Source: JAFAHD01 sp963772515
GTDB taxonomy: Bacteria > Vulcanimicrobiota > Vulcanimicrobiia > Eremiobacterales > Eremiobacteraceae
Direction of reading: 5' to 3'
DNA length: 64,000 bases
NCBI GenBank assembly: GCA_963772515.1
Contig: CAVYXC010000002.1
Coordinates: forward strand, 1,116,001 to 1,180,000
Part shown: positions 31,093-39,649 of the stretch, one piece after another
How the letters are laid out: each line of letters opens with the position of its first letter
How positions within the stretch are numbered: the stretch's first letter is position 1
Notes under the pieces: generated by a model
What the model was told of the DNA's origin: nothing
Databases searched by the model: none
The model's input: only the letters and a program-made list of their open reading frames with translations
Made by a program: the position numbers and the translations under genes

Positions 31093-31944
31093 TTATTCCG
31101 CTAGGACGTAGACCTTGACCGGACGCCGCCCGAAGGTCAGCGCCGCGCTCACGGAGTCCATGCACAGGTCGATGCGATTGCCCACGATAGCTCCACCGGT
31201 GTCGGCGGCGATCGCCAAGCCGTACCCTGGCACGAAGACATGCGATCCAAGGCGGATGACGCTGGGGTCGACGGCCACCACGCCATAGGTCGCCTGGATG
31301 CCAGTGGCGGTCCGGCCGGTAGGATTGGAGGTCGCGGTCCACGCGGTGTACGCGGTCGCTTCCATATCGTACACGCGCAGCAGTTTGCGATACTGTGTCG
31401 TCGCGGCCAACTGCTCCCAGGTCAGCGGTGCGCCTTGCAGCACGACACTGCGCGTGCCCTGGCGCAGCACTCTGGCGTGGGTGATCTGGCGGTGGACCAC
31501 AACGTCGTCCCACATGACGACACGCTCGGTCAGATCCTCGAGTGCCGGGCTTCCCGCACTGATAACCTTGCGCTGGCCTGGCTTGAGGCTTTGGGTCAGG
31601 TGCACCTCGGGGTCCAGCGCCAGCAGCCGGTGGTGCGTGCTGTACTCCGTGACGATATGGACGCTAGGGCGCATGACCTCGGTGGTGCCGTGGAGATCGT
31701 CGAATTTGGTCTGGTGGTAGAACTCGTCCGCGCTGGCGACGACCGACGGACTATCGGTTGCGCGCGCATCGTCGAGCGGCTGATCGGACAACGTGGTCGA
31801 AACGGAATACGACATGAGAACGGTCGGTGAACGATGCGGATCATTGTGCATGTGGCGGGCGACCGCGGCTGCCGATGTCGTCGTGGCGCACACGACGATG
31901 AGCGTTGCGATCGCAGCGATGCGAAATTCAGGATGGCGCGTCAA
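31093..31944 (-). CDS. Exported G5 and 3D domain protein (YabE-like)
   Basis: 283 residues with a signal sequence (AAIATLIVVCATTTSAAAVA). The middle holds a G5-like segment (ALEDLTERVVMWDDVVVHRQI). The C-terminal 3D domain is clear: MEATAYTA, GRTATGIQATYGVVAVDP, the Asp in AADTGG and NRIDLCMDS. The 3D domain is a double-psi barrel seen in lytic transglycosylases and resuscitation-promoting factors, so a peptidoglycan-acting role is likely. The start is TTG 31944 (family-like start is loose). A strong promoter at 32091-32120 and a 70-base leader hairpin lie upstream. Confidence 0.87.
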   Translation of the reverse strand: MTRHPEFRIAAIATLIVVCATTTSAAAVARHMHNDPHRSPTVLMSYSVSTTLSDQPLDDARATDSPSVVASADEFYHQTKFDDLHGTTEVMRPSVHIVTEYSTHHRLLALDPEVHLTQSLKPGQRKVISAGSPALEDLTERVVMWDDVVVHRQITHARVLRQGTRSVVLQGAPLTWEQLAATTQYRKLLRVYDMEATAYTAWTATSNPTGRTATGIQATYGVVAVDPSVIRLGSHVFVPGYGLAIAADTGGAIVGNRIDLCMDSVSAALTFGRRPVKVYVLAE

Positions 31945-32013
31945 TAAACAGTCCCCATTGCTGGTGAGCCTCGAGAGGCGTGCGAAGTGATGTCGGCAGG
32001 GCCTTCAACCGGA

Positions 32014-32086
32014 GCGTTGCTTCTCGGTATCGTGAAGGCGAGATCGCCGCAAAGCGGCGAGAACGTGACGAATAACCGGACAACGC
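32014..32086 (-). other. Long imperfect leader hairpin upstream of the G5-3D gene
   Basis: On the minus strand the outer arms GCGTTG (32086-32081) and CAACGC (32019-32014) pair. Inside, CGGT/ACCG and TCGT/ACGA pair imperfectly, and TCGCCGC-TTT-GCGGCGA forms the tip. The element starts at the predicted transcription start and is followed by about 70 more leader bases, including GCCTC-TC-GAGGC. It may be a cis-regulatory RNA. Cell-wall hydrolase genes of this type are often under c-di-AMP (ydaO) riboswitches, but the ydaO consensus is not convincingly matched. No Rfam family is assigned. Confidence 0.5.
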
Positions 32087-32090
32087 GAGG

Positions 32091-32120
32091 ATTATATCAC
32101 GGCAAAATCCGATGGAACAA
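32091..32120 (-). promoter_or_regulatory. Promoter of the G5-3D gene
   Basis: Minus-strand -35 TTGTTC (32120-32115), 18-base spacer, extended -10 TGATATAAT ending in a perfect TATAAT (32096-32091). The start point would be near 32084, giving a leader of about 140 bases. Confidence 0.75.
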
Positions 32121-32225
32121 GGGATTCCCGCTACGCGGACCTATTGTACCGCTGAAGGATTCACAGTTCGGCCGAAGGAACGCGCAGCGCATCGTGGTTC
32201 CGAAAGACGAGAAGATGGTCCCGCT

Positions 32226-33428
32226 ATGAAGATCGGCGTTTTCACGGAAGTGTATCGTCCGATCATCAACGGCGTCGTGGCATCCGTCGAAAGTCTCACT
32301 GAGGAGTTGCGCGCGCGCGGACACGAGGCGTACACATTTGCGCCGCGCATCCCCAACGGCGTGGAAGCGCTCGGTCGAGTGTTCTTCATGCCGTCGCTGC
32401 CGCTGCCCGCGCGAACCGAATACCGTTTGACGGTTCCGCTCGTCGCGCGCAGGAACAAAGCGCGCTTCTTGAGCCAGTGCGATATCATCCATGCGCATTC
32501 GTTGTTCGTCACCGGATGGATGGCGCAATACTACGCGCGCTATCGCTTTCGCGTGCCGCTCGTGTTCACGTATCACACGATGCTGGAGCGCTACGCGCAT
32601 TACTCGCCGCTCGGGCAACGCTTCACCGCCCAGCTCACTCGCGAGCTGACCCGCGCCTACGCGAACGCGGCCGATGCCGTGATCGCCCCGACCCAGGCCG
32701 TGGCTTCCAAGCTGCGGGATTTGGGGGTTGTGGCCCCCATCTGCGTGGTGCCCACGGGCATCGAGCTCGACCGGTTCCGCAATGCGGGAACGGCACAGGG
32801 CCAAGCGGCCCGGGCTCGATTCGGCATCCCCAGCGACGCGCCGCTGCTGCTCCTGGTCTCGCGCCTCGCCCAGGAGAAAAGCGTTGCCTTGGCCTTAGAA
32901 GCCCTGCGGTTGCTCCGCACGGACCTGCCGGGCGTCAGGCTGCTGCTAGTCGGAGCCGGCCCCCAGGCGGATGATCTCAAGACCCAAGCAGCGGCCGAAG
33001 GGTTGGGCGACGCGGCGATCTTCGCGGGTGCGGTTCCGCGCGACGAGCTGCCGGCGATCTACGCGGCCGCCGACCTTTTCGTCTTCCCGTCGACCTCTGA
33101 AACGCAGGGACTGGTGCTGGCTGAAGCGTTCGCCGCTGGGCTGCCCGTCGTGGCCGCCGCCAGCCCGCAAACGCGCGATGTGTTCGGCCCCAACCAGGCA
33201 GGCGAGCTGGTAGAAGACGGGCCGGGGATGGCCCAGGCAGTGCGGGCGCTGCTCGGCGATCGGGTCCGATACGGCGCAGCCTCGGCGCACGCGCGGACGG
33301 CCGCGGCCGCGTTCGACATCAAGGCCACCGCCGGCCGAGTGGTGGCTGTCTACGAGGCGGTGATGGCCAACCGGGCCGGAACGGCCGCCATGGGCGACTT
33401 CGAGGACCTTTTCGACCTCGTCGGCTAG
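32226..33428 (+). CDS. Glycosyltransferase family 4 (MgtA/PimB-like)
   Basis: 400 residues from ATG 32226. The start MKIGVFTEVYRPIINGVVAS is characteristic of GT4 enzymes acting on lipid acceptors (diacylglycerol glucosyl- or mannosyltransferases, MgtA and PimB types). HSLFVTGWMAQYY, YHTMLERYAHY and the donor site PSTSETQGLVLAEAFAAGLP complete the match. The start is chosen by family similarity; the Shine-Dalgarno sequence is weak. The exact sugar and lipid are not known. Confidence 0.87.
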   Translation: MKIGVFTEVYRPIINGVVASVESLTEELRARGHEAYTFAPRIPNGVEALGRVFFMPSLPLPARTEYRLTVPLVARRNKARFLSQCDIIHAHSLFVTGWMAQYYARYRFRVPLVFTYHTMLERYAHYSPLGQRFTAQLTRELTRAYANAADAVIAPTQAVASKLRDLGVVAPICVVPTGIELDRFRNAGTAQGQAARARFGIPSDAPLLLLVSRLAQEKSVALALEALRLLRTDLPGVRLLLVGAGPQADDLKTQAAAEGLGDAAIFAGAVPRDELPAIYAAADLFVFPSTSETQGLVLAEAFAAGLPVVAAASPQTRDVFGPNQAGELVEDGPGMAQAVRALLGDRVRYGAASAHARTAAAAFDIKATAGRVVAVYEAVMANRAGTAAMGDFEDLFDLVG

Positions 33429-33465
33429 GCACTAACGCGCTCTTGCGGGCGGCTCCCCCCAGGGG

Positions 33466-33494
33466 TTGCCTATCGAACACCTGTTCGATATAAT
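33466..33494 (+). promoter_or_regulatory. Promoter with LexA-type (SOS) operator
   Basis: -35 TTGCCT (33466-33471), 17-base spacer, -10 TATAAT (33489-33494). The spacer holds the perfect palindrome TCGAAC-ACCT-GTTCGA (33473-33488; 18 bases with the flanking A/T). It matches the TCGAAC-N4-GTTCGA SOS box known from mycobacteria and fits the Gram-positive CGAAC-N4-GTTCG type. Bound LexA would block RNA polymerase. The ATG at 33501 begins six bases after the -10, so the transcript is probably leaderless. Confidence 0.82.
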
Positions 33495-33500
33495 GGAGCC

Positions 33501-33992
33501 ATGGTACTGGCCCCGACCCTCATCCCTGACGCCGGAGAACGCCGGCGGAAGGCCCCAGCCGGCGCGCGCGGCGACTGCCAGGCTCATATCGCTGTGATCC
33601 GTTGCGGAGCGGGTCGCGGCATAGCGGCCATCTCGCTGCTCGATCGCGCCGGCTCGGTGGGCGAGCATTTCATCCCGTTCTCCGTGCGCGAGCAGCCCTC
33701 GCAGCAAGGCCGAGACTACGCTTACGCCGGCGTCACCGCCGCGTTGGACCGCCTGCTCTCGCTGGGTGTGCGCCGCGTTCTGATCCACGTCGACGATCAG
33801 CTACTGATCTCTGAGCTCGAGCAACGCAGCCAACCGCATCGAGAGCTCACGCTGGCCTACATCGTGTTGGGCTGCAAACTCAATGAATTCGCAAACGCGC
33901 GATTGGTGCTGGTCAGACCCGAGCGGCTCGCGGCGCTACGCGCGAAAGCCGAAGGTCTCGCCGCTCCATTTGCACTGCTCCCGACGGGCTAG
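33501..33992 (+). CDS. Putative RNase H-like fold protein under SOS-type control
   Basis: 163 residues, unrecognised as a named family. After a polar N-terminus, the pattern of three strands (AHIAVIRC, GIAAISLLDRAG, GEHFIPFSV), a helix (YAYAGVTAALDRLLSLG), a strand ending in acidic residues (VRRVLIHVDDQLLISEL) and a late strand (ARLVLVRPE) resembles the RNase HI/RVT_3 fold. The Asp of the VDDQLL block is where RNase H has an active-site Asp. The first-strand Asp and the helix Glu are not evident, so activity is doubtful. It is followed by a strong terminator, so it is a single-gene unit. Confidence 0.6.
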   Translation: MVLAPTLIPDAGERRRKAPAGARGDCQAHIAVIRCGAGRGIAAISLLDRAGSVGEHFIPFSVREQPSQQGRDYAYAGVTAALDRLLSLGVRRVLIHVDDQLLISELEQRSQPHRELTLAYIVLGCKLNEFANARLVLVRPERLAALRAKAEGLAAPFALLPTG

Positions 33993-34022
33993 CGCGAAGT
34001 CAAAAGCCCGCGGTTCAAAAAG

Positions 34023-34051
34023 AAGAGGACGGCATCGCTGCCGTCCTCTTT
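34023..34051. terminator. Rho-independent terminator
   Basis: Arms AAGAGGACGGCA (34023-34034) and TGCCGTCCTCTT (34039-34050) with a TCGC loop form a perfect 12-pair stem, with T-rich sequence after and A-rich sequence before. It can end the SOS-type gene on + and the lipoprotein gene on -. Confidence 0.9.
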
Positions 34052-34071
34052 GTCGCTGCGTGAGGTATCCG

Positions 34072-35027
34072 CTAGCCGGTGCAGCCGAATGGAGCGCCTA
34101 CCGACATATCGGCATTTCCGTTGGTGCCGACGATCGTCGGCGTCGGTGTGCCGATCGCAGGCGCGTTGACCGCGCCGGCCTCAACCCACGGGAAGTCTGT
34201 ATCGATCACGAAGCACAGATAGACAGTACCGTGCGTGAGCGTTCCGGCCGGTAGTACCGCTGACGTACCCGGTGCCACGGCCTCAGCCATCGCGACCGTG
34301 CCCCCTTGAAAACCGGTCAAGACAACCGCGACCTGTTCGGTCACGTTTGGCGGGTGGCGCACCAAACGTGAACGTGCCACCACCGGTTACGCCGTTCGCG
34401 GCGTACGAGGCGGTGCCCGCCGCGAGCAGTCTGCTCGGGTTGTTCAGCGTCGCCGACGCAGCGTATGTCTGCGGCTGGCCGTTGATGACTACGGTGTCGG
34501 TCAGCGTATACTTGGTTCCATCTGGGCCCTTGGGAAACAGATCAAACCCGACCAAGTCCCAGAGAATACCAGTGCCCGAACCGGGCGCAGCCCATGCCGG
34601 CGGCGGCCGCTTCCAAGCCGTTGAAGCCCGGGTACTGGCCGTAGGAGTAGAGGCCCGCCGCGGCTCCGAACGCGCCAGGGTTGCCGACGTTGCAGTTCGC
34701 TCCCGTGGTAAAATTGCAAGGCCCTTCGCCCACTACCGGTGCGATGGCGCTTTGCCCCGAGCTGGTACCCGTCGCACCGCCGGTGCCGAATGCTGAATTT
34801 CCAAGCTGATTGCGCATCGTTCCGATGGCATCCAGGTAGACGCCGGGATTACCAAGTCCGCCTGATTGCGCGGACAGGAAGCCGACTGTGTCGTTGAGCG
34901 TTCCCACGGCAAGCTGAATCGTCGCTTTGGTCGTGAAAAGGACGTTTCCAGGATTCGTATTCGTGGTGCAGCCGTTTACGATACCGAGGCACAGCAGCCC
35001 GATCAGAGCCGCTTTGACCTTATGCAT
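34072..35027 (-). pseudogene. Lipoprotein gene broken by two single-base shifts
   Basis: Starts at ATG 35027 after an AAAGGAA ribosome site: MHKVKAALIGLLCLGIVNGC, a lipoprotein signal. The first frame runs to the AAAAGMGCA stretch, then continues in a second frame (GILWDLVGFDLFPKG...TFTFGAP), then in a third (PNVTEQVAVVLTGFQ...GAPFGCTG) to the stop at 34072. Skipping one base near 34585-34597 and one near 34350-34362 restores about 317 residues without stops. The function is unknown; the protein is Gly/Ala/Thr-rich. It follows the TonB-dependent receptor, perhaps as its accessory lipoprotein. The breaks may be sequencing errors. Confidence 0.75.
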
Positions 35028-35070
35028 TTTCAATGAATTCCTTTCAGTCATGATCTGTGAGGCGGGCGCA

Positions 35071-35090
35071 CCGGGGGCGAAAGCCCCCGG
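35071..35090 (-). other. Intercistronic GC-rich stem-loop
   Basis: Perfect 8-pair stem CCGGGGGC/GCCCCCGG with a four-base loop (35079-35082), between the receptor stop and the lipoprotein start. No T-run follows on the minus strand. It could stabilise the upstream message or partly terminate, giving more receptor than lipoprotein transcript. Confidence 0.5.
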
Positions 35091-35108
35091 TTTGATCGCT
35101 TACGCTCT

Positions 35109-38100
35109 TTAGAAGTTGGAGCTCACGAAGAACGTATAGAGGCGCGCCGCCCCTGTTGCCTCGCTCTCGTATGGGTAGGGGCCGCGGGGGAATTGTAGAG
35201 GCTCGTAACTCGGATTGACGTTATTGCTGCCCGAGTTCGGGGCTCCGCCCGAGTTTCCGGGCGTGTAGCCGATGCCGTTGTAGCCGCCCAGCCCGTTGAC
35301 GCGGAAACGCGAGTTGCCGCCAATGACGCCGGGGCTGTAGTTACCGAACAGATTAACGCCGCGCACGCCCACTTGGAAGTGGTTGGGCCCCTGGCCGATG
35401 TCGTGCGCGATCGACATGTTCATCGTCAGGCGCTGCGGGCTTTGCAGGCTGCCAGGATCCGAGCCTTCCGCCGTGCCGCGCGAACCGACGATGTTCGGGT
35501 TGAGTATCGTACCCGGATTGGTGATGTCCGTGAAGTAGTACGCGCTGGTGCGTGAGTTTTGGCCGAGCGATGCTGCCGCTAGGTCGGTGTTGAGCACCTC
35601 GACCGGCACCGAGCTGTTCGGGTTGCCCGTGCAACCCGCCACCTGGCCGCACAGCGCGTACACGAACGTGTGCGTGCCGACGCCGTAGTAGTAGCCGGAC
35701 TCGTACGGGAATTCCGTCGTGATCAGCAGGCCGTGCCGGTCGTGGTATATGATGCCCAGGGTCGCCGTGACCGGCGCGAGATACGACACGTGGAAGAAGT
35801 GGTTCAGCTGGACCGCGGCTGCGTTCACTGATGGGAAGAAGTCACTGTTGTAGTTGGCAAGCGTGTTGTCGTACGTGCCGTTGAAGTATCCGCTGAAACC
35901 GAACGTCGCGCTCTTCGAGAACGCCCACTCGAGCCCGGTGTTCTCGTTGTTGCCGGCGTTGGATTCGGTCGGCGCGCCGAAGATCGACGTGCCGTCCGCC
36001 AGGGTCCCGATCAGCGGCGTGCTCTCGACGACGTAGTTCGTGCCCTTGCGGTAGTACGGAGTGAGCTTCGCGTCCCAGCCATGGCCGAAGTCGTGCTCCC
36101 AGCTGAAGTCCGCTGAGAATGCGCGCTGCGGCAGCACCGGCGTGTACTGTGCGAAATTGTTCTTGTTGAGGTCCTCAAGCGCTTGCTGGCCGAGGTTGTT
36201 GATGCCGTTGCACGGCACGCTGCCGTTGGCCGGGTCGGCGCCGTTCACGCAAGTGGAGCTGTAGCCCGGCAGCGGCTGGAAGCAGCCGCTGGCAATCGTA
36301 CAGCTATACGCCGCATTCGGGATCTGGTAGGTGTTCTCGATGTTCGACAGCGGCGTGAACTCGATGAACGTTCCCGCCGACACGCGGAACACGTCGCGGC
36401 CGTTGATGTTGGGCGTGTACGTCAGCGCGATGCGCGGGCTGATCTGCGACGGACGCGTCACGTTCGTGCCCACTGGTTCGCCTGGCACGTCGACGTAGCA
36501 GGTGCCCGGGTAGCTCATGCCGCCGGCGCCGTTACAGAAGCCGTTGGTCGAGGGCTGCGTGTAGATGGTGGACAACGCGGCAGCATTGCTGGGCAGGTGC
36601 AAGACCTGTTGGTCCCAGCGCAAGCCGGCTTTCACGTTGAAGTGGTCGTTGGGCGTCCAGGTATCCTGGATCCATGCGTTCCACGTCTGCACCGGATCGG
36701 TGATGAACGAGCCGTCGTTCACGTACGTGCTCAGCGGGAATGGCGGGCTCACACACGTCGGTGTTGCGCCCTGCGGTGCCGCAGCCGCCGGACGGCGTGA
36801 GATGCGAGGGTCGAAGTTGATGTAACCGACGTAGTTCGTTTCGAGCGGTTCGATGATCTCTTCAACCGTCGGAATGCCGATCGAGAAGCCGGTCGTCGTG
36901 AACTTGAGCTCGCCGCCGAGGGCGAGGAGGTTCTGGTTGCTGATCTGGTTCTGGTAGTCGGCATTCACGCCGGTGTTGTTCGAGTAGTTGAACTCGTACT
37001 CGTCGGCGAACGCGCCGCCATCCCACGGAACTATGAAGAAGTCGTGCACGTTCGTCCGGAACAAGCTGACGTCGCCGTAGCTGTTCGAGCTGAACTGCCG
37101 CTTGTAGTTGAGCTTCTCGATGAAGTGGTTGTTGTTCTCAGCGTCCGGGTAATTGATCGCCTGGTTGTAGCCGACTTGGCCCGGGAATAAGGTCGTCGAC
37201 CAGGCTGTGTTCCGGTCCGTCCCTCCGATTCCGGTGCCGCCGACGTTCTGGACCTCCAGATTGGCTGAGCCATATGGCAAGCACGTCTGGGTGCCGACCC
37301 CGCCGACGGTGTTACAGTACGCCGACTGCGTGCCGCCGTACTGGAGAACGTTGTAGTTCTCGTCGAACAGGTTCGCGCCGTTCTCGCCGAAATATTGAAG
37401 CTCGTTGCGGTTGTCTTGGCCCCAGCGGTAGAACAAGTTGATGTTGCTCTCGTTGCCGGAAGCGTCACCTACCTGGCTCACCAGAAATGGGAGGAACGTG
37501 TGCTGGTCGCCATAGACGCGGTACTGCCGCAAGCCGTTGTACGAAACGAAATAGCTGAAGCGGTTGTCCGGCGAGCCGTTGCCATATTCAACCGCGAAAC
37601 GGTGGTCGAAGTTCGGGAAGTTGCTGTCCATCGTCGCTAGACCCGCGCCCGGATACGAGCCGCGTTTCACGACGATGTTGACCACGCCGGAGTTCGTGTT
37701 GCCGTTGCTGACATCGTAACCGCCGGTCTCGACGACGAGACGCGACGTGCCTGACAGCGAGAGGCTGTTGATGAACTGGCCCGTGATCGGCTCGGTCGCA
37801 TCCACGCCCTCGAGTTGGAAGCCTTCGTCGTTCTCAGCGCCGCCGCGGATGATCGGGTAGCCGCCGGTGTCGGTGGTGATGCCGGGCAGCGAGTTGAGCA
37901 CGGCCGTCTCCGAGATGTTCTGCGGCGTGCCCGTGATGTTCTGGATCTGCGTCGAGGTCACCGTGTAGCGGTCCGCCGGTGAGTTCGGCTGAACCAACGA
38001 TTGCGCACCGCGCACCGTGACTGGCGACAGCGTCTTCAGCGCCGTCTGCAAGATGGCGTTGACCGTGACCGTCGCGTCTTGTGTCACAGTCACACCAGGG

Positions 38101-38411
38101 ATCGGCTGCGTCACAAAGCCCTGTTTGGAAAAGGTCAGGACGTAGGTGTCGACCGGCATGCCGGTGAGGGCATAGAAGCCGGCCGCGTTCGATAATGCCT
38201 TGAAGGTGCCCGACGGCGACACGGCTGCCACGTTGACATCAGCCACGGGCAGGAAGGACGCGGCCATCTGGTTGCCTGTGTTCATCGTGGCGGTCTGGAC
38301 GCGGCCGACGATATTGCCAAGGTTGCTAGCCAGCGTCTGCGTTGCCTGGCTGGTAACGATCGCAGATGTCAGTGCGGCCACGAAAAGCGCCCGTGTGAGC
38401 GACTTGGGCAT
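35109..38411 (-). CDS. TonB-dependent receptor with carboxypeptidase-regulatory-like domain
   Basis: 1100 residues from ATG 38411, set by the AGGAGG ribosome site 8 bases upstream. A signal peptide (ALFVAALTSAIVTSQATQTLA) is followed by a CarboxypepD_reg-like domain (about 30-115; FYALTGMPVDTYVLTFSKQGF), a plug domain (VTSTQIQNITGTPQNISET, then IIRGGAENDEGFQLEGVD) and a large barrel ending in aromatic FVSSNF, as in outer-membrane proteins. It imports an unknown substrate with TonB energy, presumably from the ExbB/ExbD/TonB genes at 48-53 kb. It resembles the Oar-like subgroup. A lipoprotein gene follows. Confidence 0.93.
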   Translation of the reverse strand: MPKSLTRALFVAALTSAIVTSQATQTLASNLGNIVGRVQTATMNTGNQMAASFLPVADVNVAAVSPSGTFKALSNAAGFYALTGMPVDTYVLTFSKQGFVTQPIPGVTVTQDATVTVNAILQTALKTLSPVTVRGAQSLVQPNSPADRYTVTSTQIQNITGTPQNISETAVLNSLPGITTDTGGYPIIRGGAENDEGFQLEGVDATEPITGQFINSLSLSGTSRLVVETGGYDVSNGNTNSGVVNIVVKRGSYPGAGLATMDSNFPNFDHRFAVEYGNGSPDNRFSYFVSYNGLRQYRVYGDQHTFLPFLVSQVGDASGNESNINLFYRWGQDNRNELQYFGENGANLFDENYNVLQYGGTQSAYCNTVGGVGTQTCLPYGSANLEVQNVGGTGIGGTDRNTAWSTTLFPGQVGYNQAINYPDAENNNHFIEKLNYKRQFSSNSYGDVSLFRTNVHDFFIVPWDGGAFADEYEFNYSNNTGVNADYQNQISNQNLLALGGELKFTTTGFSIGIPTVEEIIEPLETNYVGYINFDPRISRRPAAAAPQGATPTCVSPPFPLSTYVNDGSFITDPVQTWNAWIQDTWTPNDHFNVKAGLRWDQQVLHLPSNAAALSTIYTQPSTNGFCNGAGGMSYPGTCYVDVPGEPVGTNVTRPSQISPRIALTYTPNINGRDVFRVSAGTFIEFTPLSNIENTYQIPNAAYSCTIASGCFQPLPGYSSTCVNGADPANGSVPCNGINNLGQQALEDLNKNNFAQYTPVLPQRAFSADFSWEHDFGHGWDAKLTPYYRKGTNYVVESTPLIGTLADGTSIFGAPTESNAGNNENTGLEWAFSKSATFGFSGYFNGTYDNTLANYNSDFFPSVNAAAVQLNHFFHVSYLAPVTATLGIIYHDRHGLLITTEFPYESGYYYGVGTHTFVYALCGQVAGCTGNPNSSVPVEVLNTDLAAASLGQNSRTSAYYFTDITNPGTILNPNIVGSRGTAEGSDPGSLQSPQRLTMNMSIAHDIGQGPNHFQVGVRGVNLFGNYSPGVIGGNSRFRVNGLGGYNGIGYTPGNSGGAPNSGSNNVNPSYEPLQFPRGPYPYESEATGAARLYTFFVSSNF

Positions 38412-38575
38412 GCGATTTTCCTCCTGCACCCAGGTCCGTAGTAGCGCCCGAGTGCGCGGCGCGAGTTCCGGCGTTTCCAAACAGAAAATGAACCAGAAAG
38501 TGGGGTAACGCCCACTGTTGGAGTCCGGTGCGAAGGGGTTCTGTCAGGGGACAGTGTTTCCTTCGGAAACCACGC

Positions 38576-39640
38576 TCAAGGGGCCGCGTCGAATCCCACG
38601 CCGCCGGGGGGTGCGGGAGGCGACCCGGCGCTGGGCAGCGCCTTGAATCTGGGACATGGGCTGCCGTCGCAGGCAACGGTAACCGTATTCAGATTGCCAG
38701 CGCTGTCGCGAAATATGTAAGTGCCGCTCTCAATCACGGGATAGAGCGAGTCGAAATCGAGCCAGTCCATGCCCGTCCCCGGACCGAAGTAAGATATGCT
38801 GCCCGCTAACCACGCCGGATGAACCCCCGAACTCAGTGTATCGCCGTCAGCACCCGGGTCACCCGAATGCCATGGTCCGTGGGGAACATGTATAGGCCCG
38901 CCACGAATTATGAAAGGAATCGTGATCGGCCCGCCCCCAGCCGGGGGCGGTGGTTTCGCGGGAGTTAGTATCGCCAGCGCGGTCGGCGCCGCTCGAGATG
39001 CTAAGTGCACCAAAACTGCGGCCGGTGTCACGCCGCCCGATGACTGAGCCTGGAACTGGACCGTCACGACATCGTTGCCGCCGGTCACACCGGCCGGACC
39101 GTAGACGATCGACACGTCGCTCACCGTCGCCGGGCTCACGACGTCATTCATAGATCCCGCCGTGGCGCGCGAGGCCGACAGCGAACCGATGCCGTCAGCC
39201 ACCTGATCGGCGTGCACGATCGTCGCGGCTCCGCTCGCAAGCGTATACTCGTATCTCGTGACGGTGGACTTCAGCGCATCGAAGTTGTACGCGACGTAGG
39301 CGTCGCCACCAGCGGACAACTTACGGAAGAAGTCGACCTCGTGCGTCGCGCTGCCGCCATTCGCAGATCCGAACACGTCGGTGGGCGGGATGAAGACTGC
39401 GGTAGAACTGCGCGCTTCCTCGTTCATGCGGATCGCGAGCTCGGACGCCGTGCGGGATTGATCCGCACGGCTGACCGACATGGATGTGTTGTGCAGCATG
39501 CGCGACACGGCGTCGCCAACAACATAGAGCAAGAGGAACAACACGGCCAACGCTATCAGCGCTTCGAAGAGTGTGTAGCCGCGCCGGAGAATGGCGCGTT
39601 CGAGGAACGCGCTCCTACATCTCATCACAAGAGGTATCAT
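38576..39640 (-). CDS. Prepilin-type N-terminal methylation domain protein
   Basis: About 354 residues from ATG 39640 (ATG 39625 is an alternative; neither has a clear Shine-Dalgarno sequence). The motif RRGYTLFEALIALAVLFLLL is a type IV prepilin signal: cleavage after Gly, Glu at +5 and a hydrophobic helix. The body is beta-rich and ends with a Pro/Gly-rich tail. It could be a minor pilin or pseudopilin (PulJ/PilW-like). PilT at 8-9 kb shows the organism makes retractable pili. It is divergent from the glycosylase gene, with start codons only 9 bases apart. Confidence 0.8.
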   Translation of the reverse strand: MIPLVMRCRSAFLERAILRRGYTLFEALIALAVLFLLLYVVGDAVSRMLHNTSMSVSRADQSRTASELAIRMNEEARSSTAVFIPPTDVFGSANGGSATHEVDFFRKLSAGGDAYVAYNFDALKSTVTRYEYTLASGAATIVHADQVADGIGSLSASRATAGSMNDVVSPATVSDVSIVYGPAGVTGGNDVVTVQFQAQSSGGVTPAAVLVHLASRAAPTALAILTPAKPPPPAGGGPITIPFIIRGGPIHVPHGPWHSGDPGADGDTLSSGVHPAWLAGSISYFGPGTGMDWLDFDSLYPVIESGTYIFRDSAGNLNTVTVACDGSPCPRFKALPSAGSPPAPPGGVGFDAAP

Positions 39641-39649
39641 CACGCGGTC

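Noticed and set aside
31945..32090. Definite c-di-AMP (ydaO) riboswitch
   Set aside because: A CCGACA...TCGCA-like stretch and an ACCGA are suggestive, but the GGGGNACC core and the flanking pairing are not convincingly present. It is kept only as an unassigned structured leader.
33992..34022. tRNA-like fragment (GCGGTTCAAA)
   Set aside because: The short T-loop-like string has no matching acceptor, anticodon or D arms around it; it is the spacer before the terminator.
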